A model generated the notes under the pieces. It was given only the letters and a program-made list of their open reading frames with translations. It was not told the DNA's origin and searched no databases. Shown piece by piece: positions 14,584 through 22,563 of a DNA stretch of 26,499 nt. Source of the stretch: a virus; the IMG/VR virus record IMGVR_UViG_3300005748_000607, positions 1-26,499 of that record, one strand, 5' to 3'. How positions within the stretch are numbered: the first letter of the stretch is position 1; the number at the start of each line of letters is the position of its first letter. The translations under genes were made by a program, and so were the position numbers.

Positions 14584-16098
14584 ATGGTATATTCACACGA
14601 ACTAGAACAACACTTAATTGCGGGTTTAATAAAATACCCAGAAAGCTATCCACTGATAGCGGCGTTTATCAATCAAGACGATTTTTACGACAAGAACACG
14701 ATCGTAAATAAAACAATCTTCTCTATCCTAAGGCATGCTTTAGAAGGAGGGGACGCCCTTGATGAAGTTATATTAACACAAAGAGTACAAGCTCTTAATA
14801 TTTCATTCGAGGATAATATTAACATCGCAGATTATATTAAAGCATTATCTATGCGACAAATCTCAAAAGAGGGGGTATTAAAAGCCGCGCAAGAACTAAA
14901 GAAAATTACGGTCAGAAGGGAGATACATAATGCATCCGTAGAAGTTGCGAAGAATATGAAAAACATGTCCCCAGGAGCAACCTTTGACGATATAGTAAGT
15001 GAAGCAGATAAAATATATAACGACAAAATAAATCTTTACGAAATGGGGTCGAATAAACCTGAAAATTTATTTGACGACATGGAAGACTTTATTGAAGAAA
15101 GAGGTAATAATCCTATTGATGAATTTGGATTGATGGGACCGCACCAAAGAGTAAACGAATTATATGGATCTTTATTTAGACCTGGAAATATTACTGTTGT
15201 AGTAGCTAGAGCTGGAGTGGGAAAAACTCAGTTTTGCATGGACTTCTGCACAAAAGTTTCGGCGCTTAATAGCAATGTTCCGATTTTACACTTTGACAAT
15301 GGAGAAATGAGTAAAGAAGAATTAATAATAAGACAATGCTCGGCTTTGTCAGGCGTACCCATGCACTTGCTTGAAACAGGTAGATGGAGACAAGCTGGAG
15401 ATGAAGTAATAGCTAAAGTCAGAAGCACATGGGCTAAAGTAAAAGATTTTAAATTCTACTACTATAACGTAGCTGGCCACAGTATAGACAGCATGCTTAA
15501 TATTATTCGCAGGTTTTATTACTCTGAAGTTGGAAGGGGCAACTCAATGCTCTTTAGTTTTGACTATATTAAAACTACATATGAAAGGCAGGGCGGGGCA
15601 AGTAGTTGGGAAACGGTCGGCAGAATGGTTGATAAATTCAAACAATTAATACAAAAAGAATTATGCTTCAATGGAAAACCTACAGTTGCAATGCTTACAA
15701 GCGTACAAAGTAACAGATTAGGTATCACTAATAATAGAAGCGCAGATAACGTGATTGACGATGAAAGTATAGTGTCTCTATCAGACCAAATAACCCAGTT
15801 TTGTTCTCACTTATTTTTATTGAGGCAAAAAACTATGGATGAAATTCAAGAAGAGCCTGAAAACTTTGGAACTCATAAATTAATATGCCTAAAGTATAGA
15901 TGGTTAGGTAAAGAAGTCCACAGGGCTCTTCAGCCAGTAGAAATGCCAGACGGAAGCAAGAAAAAGAATTACATTAATCTTCATATGGAAAACTTCTCGC
16001 TAGAAGAAAGAGGTGACCTCCAAGATATGATAGAACACATGCAGTCCGCTGGAGTCGGAGCATTAATGGAACTAGGGGAAGAGGTGCCTAATCTATAA
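14584..16098 (+). CDS. Replicative DNA helicase, DnaB / T4 gp41 type
   Basis: The 504-residue protein has an N-terminal DnaB-like helical domain (about 1-110; starts SHELEQHLIAGLI). The RecA-like motor follows: Walker A ARAGVGKTQ at 208-216, H1a-type HFDNGEMSKEE with the catalytic-type Glu241, Walker B LFSFDYIKT around 323-331, and H3-type TSVQSNR at 372-378. The C-terminal part has SLSDQITQFCSHLFLLR and CLKYRWLGKEV, the usual DnaB core end (arginine-finger region). As a hexamer it would unwind the fork 5'-3' and recruit the primase encoded immediately downstream. Stop and start overlap by one base (TAATG). It has its own promoter. Assignment to the DnaB superfamily is firm. Confidence 0.9.
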   Translation: MVYSHELEQHLIAGLIKYPESYPLIAAFINQDDFYDKNTIVNKTIFSILRHALEGGDALDEVILTQRVQALNISFEDNINIADYIKALSMRQISKEGVLKAAQELKKITVRREIHNASVEVAKNMKNMSPGATFDDIVSEADKIYNDKINLYEMGSNKPENLFDDMEDFIEERGNNPIDEFGLMGPHQRVNELYGSLFRPGNITVVVARAGVGKTQFCMDFCTKVSALNSNVPILHFDNGEMSKEELIIRQCSALSGVPMHLLETGRWRQAGDEVIAKVRSTWAKVKDFKFYYYNVAGHSIDSMLNIIRRFYYSEVGRGNSMLFSFDYIKTTYERQGGASSWETVGRMVDKFKQLIQKELCFNGKPTVAMLTSVQSNRLGITNNRSADNVIDDESIVSLSDQITQFCSHLFLLRQKTMDEIQEEPENFGTHKLICLKYRWLGKEVHRALQPVEMPDGSKKKNYINLHMENFSLEERGDLQDMIEHMQSAGVGALMELGEEVPNL

Positions 16099-17132
16099 TG
16101 AACCCTGAAAAAATTAAAGACTCTCTTTTACAATTAGGGTATAAACTAGCCGACCGCGGATCATATTGGCAAACAAATGCCTTATTCCGAAACGGTGACA
16201 ATAAAACGGCTATTCAAATTTACAAAAATACAGGAGTATGGAAAGACCACGTTCAAGACAGCTCTTTCTCTCCATTTAAAAGGCTTGTAGAAATAACGCT
16301 TGGGACGAATGACCCTAATTCGATAAAACAATATATAGAAGAAGATGACCTCGGGTCCAATTACAATAAAGTAACATCCTCAGAAAAACTAGAAATGGAA
16401 GAAATATACCCAGAAAATTGCCTCGAAAGGCTACTACCTCATTATAAATTTTACAATGACAAAGGTATTTCAACGGAAACTTTGCAACACTTGAAATGTG
16501 GTTACGCAACAAGTGGCAAATTAAACAATAGATTTGTTTTTCCAATTTATAACGAATACAATCAAATTCATGGATTCTCCGGAAGAGATATGTATGTATC
16601 GGGAGATCGTCCGAAATGGAAGCATGTTGGTAGAAAGAAAGGTTGGATTTATCCATTGTATGTAAACGAGAAGACTCGAGATGCAATCAATGAATCGGGA
16701 CAGGTTATTTTTGTAGAAAGCATAGGTGATTTATTAAACCTACATGAACACGGATATAATAATGTTCTCGTAACTTTTGGATTAGATGTATCAACAAAAT
16801 TAATATGTTCAACATTATCATTAAATGTAAGTCAAATAGTCTTATCTTTAAATAATGATATTAATTCTGACAGAAATAGAGGACTAGAAGCTAGTATTAA
16901 AAATTACTTAAAATTATTAAATTACTATGATCCGGATAAAATTTACATATGCTTACCTACTGCAAAAGATTTTGGAGATATGAACGATGAACACTTTAAT
17001 AAGTGGCAAAATAAACTATCATCACTAGACGCGAAAACACAGCAATCTTTTATACTAGAAAAAATAAATAAAATACATAAATTATTGCCAAAGACTTTAT
17101 TAAAAAACAAAAAAATCATAAACAATGAGTGA
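16098..17132 (+). CDS. TOPRIM DNA primase lacking a zinc-finger
   Basis: In this 344-residue protein, residues 1-75 resemble the position of a primase zinc domain but contain no cysteines. Residues about 143-165 (NRFVFPIYNEYNQIHGFSGRD) are the DnaG-type core leading into TOPRIM. VIFVESIGDLLNL gives the TOPRIM Glu207, and the second acidic motif reads LNNDINSDRNRG (251-262), with Asn in place of the first usual Asp. KDFGDM (290-295) is the third motif. It would make RNA primers with the helicase encoded just upstream, as T4 gp41/gp61 do. The Cys-free N-terminus is odd; template recognition may be done otherwise. It overlaps the next gene by 8 nt (ATGAGTGA). Confidence 0.8.
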   Translation: MNPEKIKDSLLQLGYKLADRGSYWQTNALFRNGDNKTAIQIYKNTGVWKDHVQDSSFSPFKRLVEITLGTNDPNSIKQYIEEDDLGSNYNKVTSSEKLEMEEIYPENCLERLLPHYKFYNDKGISTETLQHLKCGYATSGKLNNRFVFPIYNEYNQIHGFSGRDMYVSGDRPKWKHVGRKKGWIYPLYVNEKTRDAINESGQVIFVESIGDLLNLHEHGYNNVLVTFGLDVSTKLICSTLSLNVSQIVLSLNNDINSDRNRGLEASIKNYLKLLNYYDPDKIYICLPTAKDFGDMNDEHFNKWQNKLSSLDAKTQQSFILEKINKIHKLLPKTLLKNKKIINNE

Positions 17133-18201
17133 ACTAACAAAGCTTTCGGCGAGTAGAATTAAAACCGCACAAACATGTAGCTGGACTTATTGGTGCAATT
17201 ATAAATTAAAACTTCCTGATTCGGGCAATGATGGATCAAGCAGGGGAACAATTTGCCACAATGTGTTCGAGCTTCTTGGAGATAAACACAAACGCGAATA
17301 TAATAAAATAATAAAAGACGGAACAATCTGGAATACCGAAATAGTTGCCTCTCAAGTTAAAAAAGAAGCTGAAGAACTTGACGTAAGCGATAAAGAAAAC
17401 CTTGACCTGATTGACGAAATGATTGTGAACGGATTGCGCTGTGATTTTTTTGGTGATGAAAATGAAAAACCTGCACTGGCAGAATCAGAGCGCTTTTTTG
17501 ATCTAGAAATCGATAAGCCTGAACTAGGAATAAAATACGCAATTCGCGGATATATCGACAAACTATTCGTATACAAAGACAATTCGGTAATCATTCGAGA
17601 TTTTAAAAGTAGTAAATCGGTATTCAAAGGAAAAGAAATAACAGACAATCTACAAAATTTAATATATTGCCTAGCAGTAAAACATTTGATGCCAGAAACA
17701 GACCCGCAGAGTGAGTTTTTATTTTTGAGATTTGACCTCGAAACAGATCTTTTGGGTAACACAGGTAAAGGTCGCTTAAAAATGGATAAAATTACTGATG
17801 AAGAACTGGAAGGATTTGAATACCAACTTACGCAATTCCAAAGTTATCTTGATAATTTTGACGAAGAGACCGCAAAAAGCAATCTTGCAGCAAAGCAAGA
17901 CTATCCAAGAGACGGCACATTCGGAGGTCCACTTGCATGTGGTAAAGATGGATACAAAATGTCCCGCGGAGAACCCGTGCTTGACAAAAATGGAGAGCCA
18001 ATTGTTGCATTTATTTGCCCTTTCAGGAAACCTCGAGAATACTGGGCGCTCAAAGACAAGCATGGAAATTTAAAGAAGACAGCATTTCTCGAAAATAAGC
18101 ATGAATTACAGGTTGAAGATGGCGAAGAAATTGTTAAAATGAAATATGACGGCTGTCCACATTGGCAAAATAAACAAGTCTTAGATGATTTCCTCGACTA
18201 A
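17125..18201 (+). CDS. Cas4/RecB-like PD-(D/E)XK exonuclease, possible Fe-S protein
   Basis: The 358-residue protein has the RecB-family nuclease layout: LSASRIKTAQTC at the start, His45 in RGTICHNVFE, Asp145 in RGYIDKLF, the IIRDFKSSK motif with D159 and K161, and QNLIYCLA (motif III, Q177). Cysteines at 18 and 24 in the N-terminal part and at 272, 298 and 344 in the C-terminal part could hold an iron-sulfur cluster as in Cas4/AddB. The C-terminal FICPFRKPREYW...GCPHW segment is typical of phage members. It acts on single-stranded or frayed DNA ends in recombination or repair. No cas genes are nearby, so a CRISPR role is not suggested. It overlaps the primase gene and, by 17 nt, the Nudix gene. 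Confidence 0.82.
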   Translation: MSELTKLSASRIKTAQTCSWTYWCNYKLKLPDSGNDGSSRGTICHNVFELLGDKHKREYNKIIKDGTIWNTEIVASQVKKEAEELDVSDKENLDLIDEMIVNGLRCDFFGDENEKPALAESERFFDLEIDKPELGIKYAIRGYIDKLFVYKDNSVIIRDFKSSKSVFKGKEITDNLQNLIYCLAVKHLMPETDPQSEFLFLRFDLETDLLGNTGKGRLKMDKITDEELEGFEYQLTQFQSYLDNFDEETAKSNLAAKQDYPRDGTFGGPLACGKDGYKMSRGEPVLDKNGEPIVAFICPFRKPREYWALKDKHGNLKKTAFLENKHELQVEDGEEIVKMKYDGCPHWQNKQVLDDFLD

Positions 18202-18595
18202 AAATTATATCGCCGCAGGAATAGTGGCTCACATGAAGGGCTTAGCTTTACTTGGGCGACGCAGTAAAAATTGCTACAACCTATCAGGACATTGGTCTAT
18301 GCCTTGCGGCATGATTGATCCAGGTGAAAATCCCGAGCAAGCAGCTCGTAGAGAATTTTTTGAAGAAACAGGGGTTAAAGCGTCAGGAGAGATAAAATTT
18401 CTAGATGATTTCATTGTAAAAGAAGACAAGTATTTCGCGCTATTCTCAATGGAGATAAATGATTTAATTTTTCCATCTAGCGAAGCTATCGATGCTATAG
18501 AACACGAGGAATGGGGCTTTTTTAAAATAGAGAAAAAATCATTACCAATGCCAATGACAAAAGAAACAAGGAATAGTATATTGAGGTTAAAATGA
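18185..18595 (+). CDS. Nudix hydrolase
   Basis: The 136-residue protein has a complete Nudix box at 42-64, fitting Gx5Ex7REUxEExGU (G42, E48, R56, E57, E60, E61, G63, V64), preceded by SGHWSMPCG as in many NTP-hydrolysing members. Full length for a single-domain enzyme; start at ATG 18185 inside the end of the nuclease gene. Possible substrates include oxidised or unusual nucleotides, NADH/ADP-ribose, or nucleotide sugars. The position between DNA-repair genes and a glycan block fits either nucleotide clean-up or GDP-mannose-type hydrolysis, and the sequence does not decide. It overlaps the GT2 gene by 4 nt (ATGA). Confidence 0.88.
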   Translation: MISSTKNYIAAGIVAHMKGLALLGRRSKNCYNLSGHWSMPCGMIDPGENPEQAARREFFEETGVKASGEIKFLDDFIVKEDKYFALFSMEINDLIFPSSEAIDAIEHEEWGFFKIEKKSLPMPMTKETRNSILRLK

Positions 18596-19230
18596 AATAT
18601 TCTTTTGCTATAGGAATACCCACGCTCAATCGAGTAGACCTATTAAACCCGACACTTGATAAGTATTTCAAGGACTTCCCTGATGTGGATATATTTATAG
18701 TTGATAATGGCGGACAGAATATACGTTCTAGAAGTAGTAATTTCCATACCCACACTCCAGGCGAAAATTACGGAGTGGCAAGTTCATGGAACTATCTTTG
18801 CAGAACAATATTCGAAAATCATGATTACGCTCTTATATTAAATGACGATATATACCTTGGGCTTGACCAAGATTTAGTAAATGACTTTGTGAAGGGTCAG
18901 TGCATCGATTTAGTTAAATGCGAAAATCAATTTCATTTATCCTCCTTTGTTTTGTCAAAGAAATGTTTTGATGACTTTCAGTTTGATGAAAAATTTTACC
19001 CCGCCTATTTTGAAGATCGAGATTTTATGCGAAGACTGTTTTTGTCAAACAGGCAAGTAATGGAAAGCGCCTTCTTAAATCCAGAAATTTTTATCAACAG
19101 TGCAACAATATCAAAAGATGGAGGAAACCCAGAAATAAATAAAAACTTTAAAAATTTAGCTCAACTTTATATCAACAAATGGGGAGGTCCTCCAGGATTA
19201 GAAACTTTCAACACTCCATTCAATAAATGA
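18592..19230 (+). CDS. Family 2-like glycosyltransferase (GT-A)
   Basis: The 212-residue protein starts SFAIGIPTLNRVDLL, the usual GT2 first strand. It has VDIFIVDNGG (about 32-41), GENYGVASSWN (57-67), a DXD-like ILNDDIYL at 82-89, and YFEDRDFMRR (about 138-147), which is the position of the ED catalytic-base motif. There is no membrane segment, so it is a cytosolic transferase with a nucleotide-sugar donor. It is the first gene of the second glycan block and is coupled to the Nudix gene. Acceptor unknown. Confidence 0.82.
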   Translation: MKYSFAIGIPTLNRVDLLNPTLDKYFKDFPDVDIFIVDNGGQNIRSRSSNFHTHTPGENYGVASSWNYLCRTIFENHDYALILNDDIYLGLDQDLVNDFVKGQCIDLVKCENQFHLSSFVLSKKCFDDFQFDEKFYPAYFEDRDFMRRLFLSNRQVMESAFLNPEIFINSATISKDGGNPEINKNFKNLAQLYINKWGGPPGLETFNTPFNK

Positions 19231-19234
19231 CTTT

Positions 19235-20092
19235 ATGAAAATCTTAATCGGCTGCCTGCACTTTTCTAACTTTGGAGGATCAGAAATATATGTTTTTGAG
19301 ATATCAAGAGCCTTGCAAGATATTGGGATTGAGGTTGTTATTGCCGCGCAAAATATAGGAGTAAACATGGCCCACAAAGCTGTGTTGCACGGAATTAATT
19401 GTGTTAGCCTATCTAATATAGCAGATATTGATTTTGATTTAATATTTTCCAACCATCATGAACCCACTAAGTTTTTACTAAACAAATACCCAAATACCCC
19501 TTTTATCTGCGGAATACATTCAGAAATAATCAAAGAAGAAGAGCCTGTAATTCACCCAAATATTAAAAAATATATAGCAATCAGACCTCAAATAAAAACA
19601 TCGCTAATAAACCATTTTAACATTAGTGAAAATAAAATTGAATTGATATACAATCCGTTCGACACATCTCGTTTTAATAAGCAAAACAATTCTCGAAATT
19701 CAGATATTGATATATTATTTGTTGGAAACAATAATTACTTAAGAAACGGAGTTGTGCAGGATTTAATTCAAGAATCGCGCTCCAAGCAACAAAATCTAAC
19801 TTTATTGGGCTCTGGTTTTCAGTGTTATAAAAACATAGATCATGTCAATGTAATTGATCCACTGTGGAATACAGAACAATACATTCAAAGATGTAAATAT
19901 ACTGCTGGAATCATGCTTGGTCGCTCCACTATAGAGGGATGGTTATGTGGAAAGTCTGGATGGATATACGATGTCAATAATCGCGGACAAATTATATCAA
20001 AAGAACTATTCCATCCTCCAAAAAACCTAAACATTTTTGACTCTAATTATGTTGCCGAACGAATACTTTCAACTGCATATAATTATTTATAG
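19235..20092 (+). CDS. Glycosyltransferase family 4-like (GT-B)
   Basis: The 285-residue protein has an N-terminal MKILIGCLHFSNFGGSEIYV with the GGxE motif of GT4 enzymes, then a Rossmann-like first domain with DFDLIFSNHHEPTKFL. NKIELIYNPFD (about 139-149) is the usual GT4 start of the second domain, and DILFVGNNNYLRNG follows. The C-terminal region SNFGR...AGIMLGRSTIEGWLCGKSG (about 225-248) carries the donor-binding E of the EX7E type (TIEGWLCGK). It is shorter than usual (about 350-400). Cytosolic, sugar and acceptor unknown. It follows the GT2 gene by 4 nt. Confidence 0.8.
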   Translation: MKILIGCLHFSNFGGSEIYVFEISRALQDIGIEVVIAAQNIGVNMAHKAVLHGINCVSLSNIADIDFDLIFSNHHEPTKFLLNKYPNTPFICGIHSEIIKEEEPVIHPNIKKYIAIRPQIKTSLINHFNISENKIELIYNPFDTSRFNKQNNSRNSDIDILFVGNNNYLRNGVVQDLIQESRSKQQNLTLLGSGFQCYKNIDHVNVIDPLWNTEQYIQRCKYTAGIMLGRSTIEGWLCGKSGWIYDVNNRGQIISKELFHPPKNLNIFDSNYVAERILSTAYNYL

Positions 20093-20095
20093 AGA

Positions 20096-20932
20096 ATGAA
20101 TAGAGAAGGAGGAAATTTTTCAGTAACTTATAATGGTGCAAATATAATCCCAGATAGCACTATGAATTGGGGAGACTTGGTTCCGTTTGAAATATTAAGC
20201 TTTTTCTCAAAAAGTAAAAAATTAAAACAAGACGATGTTTTTAGCGTAAAATATCCAAATAAAAATTACAAGATATATTCAACAGGAAGTGTTATGCTTT
20301 TTACTAAGCCTCACAGTATAGTATGGGGAACCGGCTGTATAGAACCGAATAGCATTGGCCAAGCTCCCGCAAAAATATACGCAGTAAGAGGGCCGTTAAC
20401 TCGACAGCAATTAATAAAAAAAAATATTTTTTGCCCTGAGGTTTATGGAGATCCTGCATTATTATATCCTGAAATTTATAATCCTAAAATTAAAAAAAGA
20501 TATGAATACGGAATCATACCTCATTATATAGAATATTTTACTCCGCACCACAATGAAATCATCAAAAGAATTGAAGATTTAGGGATTAAAATTATCGATA
20601 TCTGCTCGGGTAATAAAGAATTTATAAATCAATTATTAGAAGTTGAAAAAGTAGTTTCGTCTAGCTTGCACGGCTTAATTGCTGCAGACGCTTATAATAT
20701 ACCTAATAGCAAAGTAAATATCTCAAATAGATTATTTGGAGGTCAGTTTAAATTCAATGACTATTATTTGTCCACAGAAAGATCGATAGACCTAGGCTTG
20801 CAGTTAACAAAAGAAACATCCCTTAATGAAATTCAAAAATTAAAATTTAACACAAAAATAAAAATTGATTTAGAAAAACTGCTTGCGCACGCCCCCTGGA
20901 AAGACCCTTTAACCCAAAACATATTTTACTAA
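20096..20932 (+). CDS. Polysaccharide pyruvyl transferase family protein
   Basis: The 278-residue protein has the ordered motifs of the PS_pyruv_trans family: NWGDLVPFEIL near 24-34, VWGTGC at 76-81, AVRGPLTRQQL at 96-106, YGDPALLYP at 117-125, and VVSSSLHGLIAADAYN at about 186-201. Family members add pyruvyl ketals from phosphoenolpyruvate to sugar residues of surface polysaccharides (some close relatives may instead transfer sugars). Full-length apart from a compact C-terminus. It sits between two glycosyltransferases and the GDP-fucose genes, so it probably decorates the same glycan with an acidic group. Confidence 0.85.
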   Translation: MNREGGNFSVTYNGANIIPDSTMNWGDLVPFEILSFFSKSKKLKQDDVFSVKYPNKNYKIYSTGSVMLFTKPHSIVWGTGCIEPNSIGQAPAKIYAVRGPLTRQQLIKKNIFCPEVYGDPALLYPEIYNPKIKKRYEYGIIPHYIEYFTPHHNEIIKRIEDLGIKIIDICSGNKEFINQLLEVEKVVSSSLHGLIAADAYNIPNSKVNISNRLFGGQFKFNDYYLSTERSIDLGLQLTKETSLNEIQKLKFNTKIKIDLEKLLAHAPWKDPLTQNIFY

Positions 20933-20933
20933 C

Positions 20934-21488
20934 ATGAATCTGCAAGAATTTTATTTGCGAGAATCGCTAAAAGAACAATCAAAGCTAAATTATTCTTATA
21001 AAACAGATCACTTGTCTGGATTTAATTACATTAACGATATCAAACTTCCACTAACATTTCCAAGAAGAATATTAGATTTCATATCTACAATAAAAAAAAC
21101 AAAAAAAACAGACTATTGCTTTATCGGAACTATTACGCAGAAAAGAAATTGGGTTAAGGATTATAATAAAAATTCAATCATTATTCCATCGAATAGAGGT
21201 AGGGACAATTCTAAAAAATTTAATCTTGATAAAAAATACTATGAAACTCTATGTCAATCCAAGTTTTGCTTGAGTCCAACGGGAGACTGCAACTGGTCGT
21301 ATAGATTCTTTGAAGCGATTATGTGTCACTCTATACCTATACTTGAAGATAATAGCTTGGATGTATTCAAAGACGATTATATATATTTCTACAATAATCA
21401 AACTCATACATATACAGAAAAAGCGGCATGCTATAACTATCAAAAATTTTTATCCTCAAAGCATTTTCTATCAAATGTATCTATTTAA
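20934..21488 (+). CDS. Exostosin-like (GT47-type) glycosyltransferase, short form
   Basis: The 184-residue protein contains the C-terminal half of an exostosin-like domain: TDYCFIGTITQKRNWV (59-74), FCLSPTGDCNWSYRFFEAI (111-129) and HSIPILED (132-139). These match the order of the exostosin segment in the split giant enzyme at 1376-2614 (FTPCPRG..., FRLYEAIEAG). It lacks an obvious first Rossmann domain and is about half the usual length, so it may be a truncated gene, a partner subunit or a minimal enzyme. It starts 1 nt after the pyruvyl transferase stop. Sugar specificity unknown. Confidence 0.68.
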   Translation: MNLQEFYLRESLKEQSKLNYSYKTDHLSGFNYINDIKLPLTFPRRILDFISTIKKTKKTDYCFIGTITQKRNWVKDYNKNSIIIPSNRGRDNSKKFNLDKKYYETLCQSKFCLSPTGDCNWSYRFFEAIMCHSIPILEDNSLDVFKDDYIYFYNNQTHTYTEKAACYNYQKFLSSKHFLSNVSI

Positions 21489-21531
21489 TCCTTAAACTAT
21501 AATTCTCCTCTTTTTTTGTTAATATCATACA

Positions 21532-22563
21532 ATGAAAAAAATCATAGTAACAGGCGTAACCGGTCAAGACGGCAGTCACATGGTAGACTATCTATTAAAG
21601 AATACGGACCATATAATATATGGAACCGCTCGAAGATTGAGTGTGAAAAATCACGAGAATATCTTGCATTTAGAAAACGAACCTAGGTTCAAACTTATCA
21701 ACATGGACCTAAATGATGCTCACAGTATGCGTGATGTAGTAATCGATCTGCAACCCGACTACTTTATTAATTTTGCAGCTCAATCTTTTGTCGCAGGTAG
21801 TTGGGATTATCCTATTCAAACATGGGATACAGATGCAGATGCAGTTCTTCATATACTTGAGTCAATCCGAAGATTCGCACCAAACTGTAAGTTCTATAAT
21901 GCTGGATCAAGTGAAGAATTTGGGGATGTAATTTACAGCCCTCAAGACGAAAAGCATCCTCTTAGACCTCAAAGTCCATATGGCGCAGCGAAATGTGGAG
22001 CCAGACACTTGGTAAGAGTATACAGAGAATCATATAATTTATATGCAGTGCAAGGTTGGCTTTTTAATCACGAGGGATCTCGAAGAGGCTTAGATTTTGT
22101 AACGCGAAAAATTAGTAACACCGTTGCCAGAATCAAATTAGCAATCGAAAATAAAAAACCAATTCCAGTTTTAAAATTGGGGAACCTAGAAGCAAAAAGA
22201 GATTGGAGCGATGCCGAAGATTTCATGGAAGGTGTTTGGTTAATGTTAAACCAAGAAACACCCAAGAATTATGTCTTGGGTAGTGGCGAAATGCATACAG
22301 TAAGAGAATTCTTAAATGAAACTCTTAAATATGCAAATATTAATTTTACATCCTCTGGATCAGAAGATAACGAAAAGTATCATACTTTAGATGGAGAACT
22401 AATTTTCGAAGTTGATCCTAAATTTTATCGACCTGCAGAAGTTCACGAATTGTGTGGAGATTGCAGTCTTGCAGAAAATGAAATGGGATGGACGCGAAAA
22501 ACCGACTTTCAAGGACTTGTTCGCAAGATGTATCAAAATGATTATATGCAATTAAGCAGATGA
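21532..22563 (+). CDS. gmd: GDP-mannose 4,6-dehydratase
   Basis: The 343-residue protein is an extended SDR enzyme: NAD(P)-binding GVTGQDGSH (G8, G11, G14), NFAAQSFV near 80-87, AGSSEEFG (about 124-131), and the catalytic YxxxK in SPYGAAK (Y150, K154). FNHEGSRRGLDFVTRKI follows (about 178-194; the family usually has NHES PRRG here), then LGNLEAKRDW, typical of Gmd. It converts GDP-mannose to GDP-4-keto-6-deoxymannose, the first step to GDP-L-fucose; the next gene encodes the second step. Overlap of 4 nt with it (ATGA). A TAATAT box 6 nt before the ATG suggests a local promoter. Confidence 0.93.
   Translation: MKKIIVTGVTGQDGSHMVDYLLKNTDHIIYGTARRLSVKNHENILHLENEPRFKLINMDLNDAHSMRDVVIDLQPDYFINFAAQSFVAGSWDYPIQTWDTDADAVLHILESIRRFAPNCKFYNAGSSEEFGDVIYSPQDEKHPLRPQSPYGAAKCGARHLVRVYRESYNLYAVQGWLFNHEGSRRGLDFVTRKISNTVARIKLAIENKKPIPVLKLGNLEAKRDWSDAEDFMEGVWLMLNQETPKNYVLGSGEMHTVREFLNETLKYANINFTSSGSEDNEKYHTLDGELIFEVDPKFYRPAEVHELCGDCSLAENEMGWTRKTDFQGLVRKMYQNDYMQLSR

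Noticed and set aside
17352-17762. 136-codon minus-strand ORF inside the Cas4/RecB-like gene
   Set aside because: Antisense to catalytic motifs of the real gene; Ser/Leu-rich shadow translation.
17125-18201. Possible CRISPR-Cas link of the Cas4-like nuclease
   Set aside because: No repeat-spacer array or other cas gene is present; phage Cas4/RecB-like nucleases usually sit in replication modules, as here.
21498-21519. Terminator suggested by the CTCCTCTTTTTTT run before gmd
   Set aside because: No stable hairpin precedes the T-run.
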